DNA of 35,517 bases. Source: Dehalococcoidia bacterium. GTDB lineage: Bacteria > Chloroflexota > Dehalococcoidia > SM23-28-2 > RBG-16-64-32. The translations under genes and the position numbers were made by a program. The stretch is from contig JAUYGU010000109.1 in assembly GCA_030690405.1 (NCBI GenBank), positions 1-35,517 of the forward strand, written 5' to 3'. Position 1 is the first letter of the stretch. Each line of letters opens with the position of its first letter. The notes beneath the pieces are model-generated. The model saw only the letters and a program-made list of their open reading frames with translations, was not told where the DNA came from and made no database searches. This document shows, in pieces, positions 32,145 through 35,517 of this stretch.

Positions 32145-32651
32145 CTACCCGTCCCGCGCCCGCAGGAACGCCAACCAGCGCCGCCGCATCACCGATTGTC
32201 CCCAGGCGTAGCCCAGGGCGTCGCCGGCGCTGTTCGCCAGGTTCGCCGAGCCGATGTAGAAGAACGCCATCGTCCCGAAGAAGGCGACCACGCTCCACCA
32301 GGTCACGCCCGCCAACGCCAGCGGCAGCAGCCCCAGCGATACCCCCAGCGTCAGCCCGGCCCAGGCGATGCCCCGCACCGTCCACCCCTCCCGCGCCCGC
32401 CTGGCGCGGTACATGACGAACACCTCCGGCGGCACCCGCGTCACCTCAGGCACGTCATCCGCGCTGCGGCCGCAGTGCGGACAGGGGCCGCCGTCCGCCT
32501 GCCGGGCCGCCGTCACCGGGTGGTAGCAGTAGCCGCAGAACCGCCCGGCGTTGGGCGCCTGCCCCTCCAGGACGTCGTCCATCAGGGCGATGAGACGCTC
32601 GGAGAGCACCTCCCCGCGGTCAACTCCGGACTCGAGACCCTGGACTGGCAA
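32145..32651 (-). CDS. Zinc-ribbon membrane protein
   Basis: This 168-residue protein has an N-terminal two-CxxC zinc ribbon (FCGYCYHPV, then GPCPHCGRSADDVPEV). Two hydrophobic helices follow (GIAWAGLTLGVSLGLLPLAL and WWSVVAFFGTMAFFYIGSA), then a basic C-terminus. Proteins of this type are widespread and uncharacterised; the ribbon probably faces the cytoplasm. The start is uncertain: TTG 32651, GTG 32609 and ATG 32582 are all possible, and no clear Shine-Dalgarno decides. It is last in a minus-strand run that begins at purA and ends against the plus-strand gene at 32144. Confidence 0.65.
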   Translation of the reverse strand: MPVQGLESGVDRGEVLSERLIALMDDVLEGQAPNAGRFCGYCYHPVTAARQADGGPCPHCGRSADDVPEVTRVPPEVFVMYRARRAREGWTVRGIAWAGLTLGVSLGLLPLALAGVTWWSVVAFFGTMAFFYIGSANLANSAGDALGYAWGQSVMRRRWLAFLRARDG

Positions 32652-32717
32652 GCCCTTCGCGGATGTGTCGGTGGTCTCGACTTTCGGGATTCTGTTCGCC
32701 TCTTCCGTTGTGCGCTC

Positions 32718-33122
32718 CTAGTCCACCATCATGGTGGCGACGCGCTCCGGCTCGATGATCATGATCAACCGCTGCTCGCCCGGGGCGCGCCAGGGGTAGC
32801 GGTCCTGGCCCATGTACTTCTTCGCCAGCCGGTCGATCGATTCGTCGGCCCCTTCGTGCCGCAGCTCCACCACCCGGCCGCGGATGGCCGCCGACTGGTA
32901 CGGGTTATCCTGCCTGACGATGGAGACGGCCACGCGGGGGTCGCGGCGGACGTTGCGCGGCTTGACCCGGCCCTCCGCGGTGTTCACGACTATGCGGTCG
33001 CCCTCCATCTCCACCCAGACGGCCGTCACCTGGGGGGAGCCATCGGGCATGAGGGTGGCGATGTGCGCGAAGTTCGGCTCCTGGAGCAGCTTCTTGACGC
33101 CTTCGGACAGCTTAGCGGGCAT
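32718..33122 (-). CDS. PPOX-class (F420/FMN-type) oxidoreductase-like protein
   Basis: This 134-residue split-barrel protein carries ATLMPDGSPQVTAVWVEMEG near the N-terminus, VNTAEGRVKPRNVRRDPRVA in the middle and SAAIRGRVVELRHEGADESI. This is the pattern of PPOX-class proteins, many of which use coenzyme F420 and some FMN. They reduce diverse small molecules; the substrate here is unknown. The Lys-Arg-rich loop after TAEGRVK probably contacts the cofactor phosphate. The ATG at 33122 has a strong AGGAGG site eight bases upstream. Whether the organism makes F420 cannot be decided from this window. Confidence 0.83.
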   Translation of the reverse strand: MPAKLSEGVKKLLQEPNFAHIATLMPDGSPQVTAVWVEMEGDRIVVNTAEGRVKPRNVRRDPRVAVSIVRQDNPYQSAAIRGRVVELRHEGADESIDRLAKKYMGQDRYPWRAPGEQRLIMIIEPERVATMMVD

Positions 33123-33191
33123 GTGCGACCTCCTGAGTAAACGAAGCGACTGGCTATAGCTTAGCGAACCGCGGGGCTGCGGCGCCAGCGC

Positions 33192-33461
33192 CTACTCGTG
33201 CCCGATCGTCTTCCCCGGCGCGATCCGGTCCCGTAGCAGGCGCTTCACCTCCGCTGCCTCCGGCATGCGCTTCGTCTCGCGGTTGCCGGCCAGCGTCTCG
33301 CCGTCCAGCCGCACCTCGAAGATGCCGCCGGAATCGGGTACCAGCGCCACCTCGCCCAGCTCCTTCTCGAACGTGGTCAGCAGCTCCTGCGCCAGGTAAG
33401 CGGCGCGCAGCATGAACCGGCACTGCGTGCAGTAGTGAATCTCGACCCGCGGCGATGGCAT
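33192..33461 (-). CDS. Rdx/SelW-SelT-family thioredoxin-like protein
   Basis: This 89-residue protein matches the Rdx (SelW/SelT/SelH) family. VEIHYCTQCRFMLRAAYLAQ contains the CxxC redox motif at 11-14, followed by ELLTTFEKELGEVALVPDSG, GIFEVRLDGE and an E-T-K-R basic stretch. Eukaryotic SelW has selenocysteine at the second position; here both are Cys (TGC), so no recoding is needed. The role is probably a thiol redox one, but is unknown in bacteria. It starts 15 bp after the CopD-like membrane gene, so the two are in one operon with purA. Confidence 0.85.
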   Translation of the reverse strand: MPSPRVEIHYCTQCRFMLRAAYLAQELLTTFEKELGEVALVPDSGGIFEVRLDGETLAGNRETKRMPEAAEVKRLLRDRIAPGKTIGHE

Positions 33462-33476
33462 GGAGCTGAACGTCGG

Positions 33477-33989
33477 CTAGACCGGCGCGAAAGAGTAATC
33501 GTGGTTGGCGAGGAGCGCGGCGAGGAACACGGCGGCGACGCTGGCCAGCAGTACCAGCGCGCTCATCACTACCGAAATGCGGCGGAGGCGGAGCGCCTCC
33601 GCTGAGTCGCCGCGCTCCTCCTCGTGCAGGCGGAGCTGTCGCGGCCCGATGATGAACGTATGGACGGCCGTGAGCAGCACGGCCACGCCCACGACGAGCA
33701 TCTTCGTGGAGAACACCTGGAAGTAGCGGTAGTCCGTCTCCCAGACGTGGGACGCCGGCTCGTTCGCCTCCTGGAAGAGGTTTGACATCCCGCTGAGGAT
33801 GATGACGCCGAGGGCGGCCCAGGCCAGCCAGCCGAAGCGGTAGATGACGATCCGCATCACTCGCACCCGCGTCTCCGCGTCGTCGATGGCGCGCAGCGCC
33901 GGCATGGTGACCAGGAACATGAAGAACTGCGGCCCCAGCCAGACCGTCACCGCCACGATGTGGATCCAGGGGGTGATCGCTTCGCTCAT
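33477..33989 (-). CDS. CopD-like four-helix membrane protein
   Basis: This 170-residue protein has four hydrophobic helices: IHIVAVTVWLGPQFFMFLV, WLAWAALGVIILSGM, STKMLVVGVAVLLTAVHTFI and VVMSALVLLASVAAVFLAAL. His in WIHIVAV and AVHTFIIGP occupies positions where CopD-type and related membrane proteins bind heme or copper. Function is unknown. The ATG at 33989 follows the purA stop by 12 bp and the next gene (Rdx) follows by 15 bp, so it is within a purA-led operon. Nothing links it to purine synthesis. Confidence 0.7.
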   Translation of the reverse strand: MSEAITPWIHIVAVTVWLGPQFFMFLVTMPALRAIDDAETRVRVMRIVIYRFGWLAWAALGVIILSGMSNLFQEANEPASHVWETDYRYFQVFSTKMLVVGVAVLLTAVHTFIIGPRQLRLHEEERGDSAEALRLRRISVVMSALVLLASVAAVFLAALLANHDYSFAPV

Positions 33990-34001
33990 CGGGTCGCTCC
34001 T

Positions 34002-35300
34002 CTAGATGACGGGCTTGATGGCGATCGCCTGTTCGCGCTCCGGGCCGACGGATACCAGGTGGACGGGCGCGTCCAGGAGCCGCTCGATCCGGCGGATGTA
34101 GGCGCGGGCGTTCTCCGGCAGGTCCTCGAACTGCCGCGCGCCGGACGTGTCCTCCTGCCAGCCGGGCAGCTCCTCGTAGACCGGCTTCGCCCGCGCCAGC
34201 ACGGCGCCGCTGGCGGGGAGCGAGCCCGTCGTCGTGCCGTCCAGCCGGTAGGCGGTGCAGACCTTGATGGCGGGCAGACGGTCGAGCACGTCCAGCCGCG
34301 TGAGGGCGATGGCGGTGACGCCGTTGATACGGGCGGTGTAGCGGGCGGCGACGGCATCGAACCAGCCGCAGCGCCGGGGGCGGCCGGTGGTGGCGCCGTA
34401 CTCCGGGCGGGGGCCGCCCTCGCGCAGGAGGGTTCCCGTTTCGTCCAGCAGCTCCGTGGGCATCGGCCCGTTGCCGACGCGGGTGTTGTACGCCTTGTAC
34501 ACGCCCAGGACGCTATCGATCTTCGTGGGGCCGATGCCGATGCCGACGGCCGCCCCGCCGGCCAGCGAGGAGGGCACGGAGGAGGTGACGTACTCGTAGG
34601 TGCCGGCGTCAAGGTCCAGCAGAGAGCCCTGCGCCCCCTCCAGGAGGACCGTGTCGCCGCGGGCCATCGCTTCCTGCACCAGGGCCGCCGTGTCGGCCAC
34701 GTAGGGCGCCAGCCTCTCGCCGTAGTCCACGTACTCCGCGTGCACGCTCTCCAGGGAGAGCGGGTCCGCCCCGTACAGCTTCGTCAGGACGGCGTTCTTG
34801 TAGGGCACGAGGAAGGAGAGGAGCTGCAGTAGCGATTCGCTGTCCAGCAGGTCGGCGACGCGCACGCCGGCCCGGGCGACCTTGTCTACGAAGGCGGGGC
34901 CGACGCCGCGACCGGTGGTGCCGATGGCGCCGTCTCCCCGCATCTCCTCGTCCAGCCGGTCGATCAGCGGGTGCCAGGGCATGAGCACCTGCGCCCGGTC
35001 GCTGAGGAAGAGCCGTCCCTTGACGGAGATGCCGCGCGACTCCAGCCCTTCGATCTCCTTGAGGAGGCCGGTGGGGTCGACGATGACGCCGTTGCCGATG
35101 ACGCAGATCTTATCGGGGTAGAAGATGCCGGCGGGCACGAGATGGAGGGCGAACTCGCCGATCTCGTTTACGACGGTGTGACCGGCGTTGGCGCCGGCGG
35201 AGTACCTGGCGACTACGTGGGCCTTCTGCGCCAGCAGGTCTACGATGCGCCCTTTCCCCTCATCCCCCCACTGGCCGCCCACGACCACGATGACTGGCAT
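34002..35300 (-). CDS. purA: Adenylosuccinate synthetase
   Basis: The 432 residues match PurA, which joins IMP and aspartate using GTP in the first step to AMP. GGQWGDEGKGRIVDLLA (residues 7-23) is the P-loop-like signature. ARYSAGANAGHTVV holds the catalytic His, and GTTGRGVGPAFVDK binds IMP. LLEGAQGSLLDLDAGTYEYV and TEYG-like segments follow. Most PurA have GDEGKGK where this has GKGR. The ATG at 35300 lacks a nearby ribosome site: GGAGGGG is about 30 bases upstream, separated from the ATG by a hairpin. A strong promoter lies at 35351-35379. It is the first gene of a five-gene minus-strand run. Confidence 0.95.
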   Translation of the reverse strand: MPVIVVVGGQWGDEGKGRIVDLLAQKAHVVARYSAGANAGHTVVNEIGEFALHLVPAGIFYPDKICVIGNGVIVDPTGLLKEIEGLESRGISVKGRLFLSDRAQVLMPWHPLIDRLDEEMRGDGAIGTTGRGVGPAFVDKVARAGVRVADLLDSESLLQLLSFLVPYKNAVLTKLYGADPLSLESVHAEYVDYGERLAPYVADTAALVQEAMARGDTVLLEGAQGSLLDLDAGTYEYVTSSVPSSLAGGAAVGIGIGPTKIDSVLGVYKAYNTRVGNGPMPTELLDETGTLLREGGPRPEYGATTGRPRRCGWFDAVAARYTARINGVTAIALTRLDVLDRLPAIKVCTAYRLDGTTTGSLPASGAVLARAKPVYEELPGWQEDTSGARQFEDLPENARAYIRRIERLLDAPVHLVSVGPEREQAIAIKPVI

Positions 35301-35323
35301 AAAACAGCCCGCCTCAGGCGGAC
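35301..35323 (-). promoter_or_regulatory. Attenuator-like hairpin between the purA ribosome site and start codon
   Basis: On the minus strand GTCCGCC-TGA-GGCGGGC (stem 35307-35313 with 35317-35323, one G-T pair) is followed by TGTTTT and then the purA ATG. The layout resembles a terminator placed in the leader. GGAGGGG lies just before the stem, so folding would also bring it nearer the ATG. Either transcriptional attenuation or ribosome-site positioning is possible. Confidence 0.5.
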
Positions 35324-35350
35324 TTCTCCCCTCCTCTCGGTTCCGCAGGG

Positions 35351-35379
35351 AGTATAGGGGCCGCGGGCGATGGGGTCAA
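35351..35379 (-). promoter_or_regulatory. Promoter for purA
   Basis: On the minus strand TTGACC (35374-35379), a 17-bp spacer and TATACT (35351-35356) form a strong sigma-70 promoter. Transcription should start near 35344 and produce a leader of about 44 bases containing the hairpin next to the purA start. Confidence 0.65.
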
Positions 35380-35473
35380 GGGGCGACGCCGGTTGTCATC
35401 CCCGCGCCCGCTCGGGGAAGCAGGTGGCGTGCGCGGCGGTACAGTTGAGTAGAATGTGCAAGGAGGTGAGACG

Positions 35474-35517
35474 ATGAACGTCAGGGAGATCATGGTCGAG
35501 CCTGTGGTACTGGTGCG
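35474..35517 (+). CDS. Probable CBS-domain protein, first codons only
   Basis: From ATG 35474 the frame reads MNVREIMVEPVVLV and runs off the right edge. The VREIM-x-x-x-VV pattern is the standard opening of a CBS-domain protein (nucleotide-sensing pairs of CBS repeats). AAGGAGGTGAG four bases upstream is a near-perfect ribosome site. The gene is divergent from purA; the 150-bp gap holds the purA promoter and leader. Identification rests on 14 residues. Confidence 0.55.
   Translation, partial: MNVREIMVEPVVLV

Noticed and set aside
33419..33431. Selenocysteine in the Rdx/SelW-like protein
   Set aside because: The motif is CTQC encoded by TGC codons. No in-frame TGA occurs at the redox site.

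Overview
The window is about 35.5 kb of dense, GC-rich bacterial chromosome (clearly above 60% G+C by eye). It carries mostly housekeeping genes in short operons on both strands. The gene mix suggests a deep-branching, high-GC, non-proteobacterial lineage: a dnaA-obgE-nadD run, coaX-coaBC, rpsO-pnp with a Gly/Arg-rich PNPase tail, dapB/asd/dapA, a DUF3105 protein, an F420/PPOX-type protein, a divergent YchF and a MagIII-like glycosylase. My best guess is Chloroflexota, perhaps Dehalococcoidia. That is an inference from memory; no marker-gene search was possible. No phage, transposase, CRISPR array, rRNA or tRNA gene was recognised.

Layout. 1-2412 (minus strand) is a scrambled area. It holds an intact xdhC-type gene, the start of a second XdhC paralogue, an intact glyoxalase/VOC gene, and the decayed halves of a tandem duplication of that VOC-xdhC pair; a ~570-bp one-gene segment sits inside one copy. 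2496-3575 is ychF. 3833-6744 (minus) is a four-gene operon (MFS transporter, VOC protein, trmO, HhH-GPD glycosylase) ending at a clear intrinsic terminator. 6836-8740 is gyrB, broken by one in-frame TAG. It is followed by a hemolysin-III membrane protein, an O-methyltransferase and an unknown gene. 10599-13987 (minus) is dnaA-obgE-nadD. 14213-17076 is coaX-coaBC-methyltransferase. 17.1-18.8 kb is an island of small unrecognised genes, including a 54-residue membrane protein. pepA and a PAP2-family membrane enzyme diverge at 20.3-20.5 kb. 21373-23734 (minus) is a DegV/P-loop-kinase fusion with DUF3105 and EthD-like genes. rpsO-pnp-dapB follows, then a self-contained ArsR-DsrE-sulfide:quinone-reductase-like module with a perfect palindromic operator, then asd-dapA. 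The window closes with a minus-strand purA-CopD-like-Rdx-PPOX-zinc-ribbon run and the first codons of a CBS-domain gene.

How the genes work together. dapB, asd and dapA supply diaminopimelate and lysine; the sulfur-handling module lies between dapB and asd. coaX and coaBC cover three steps of coenzyme A synthesis. nadD makes NAD and purA makes AMP. dnaA and gyrB serve replication, although no dnaN, recF or DnaA-box cluster is seen. rpsO-pnp is the widespread ribosome/RNA-decay pair.

Promoters are unusually readable: several divergent gaps hold TTGACC-like -35 and TAnnnT -10 hexamers 17-18 bp apart. The observations most worth following up are the gyrB nonsense codon, the DegV-kinase fusion, the palindrome-controlled sulfur module, and the VOC-xdhC duplication with its one-gene insert.
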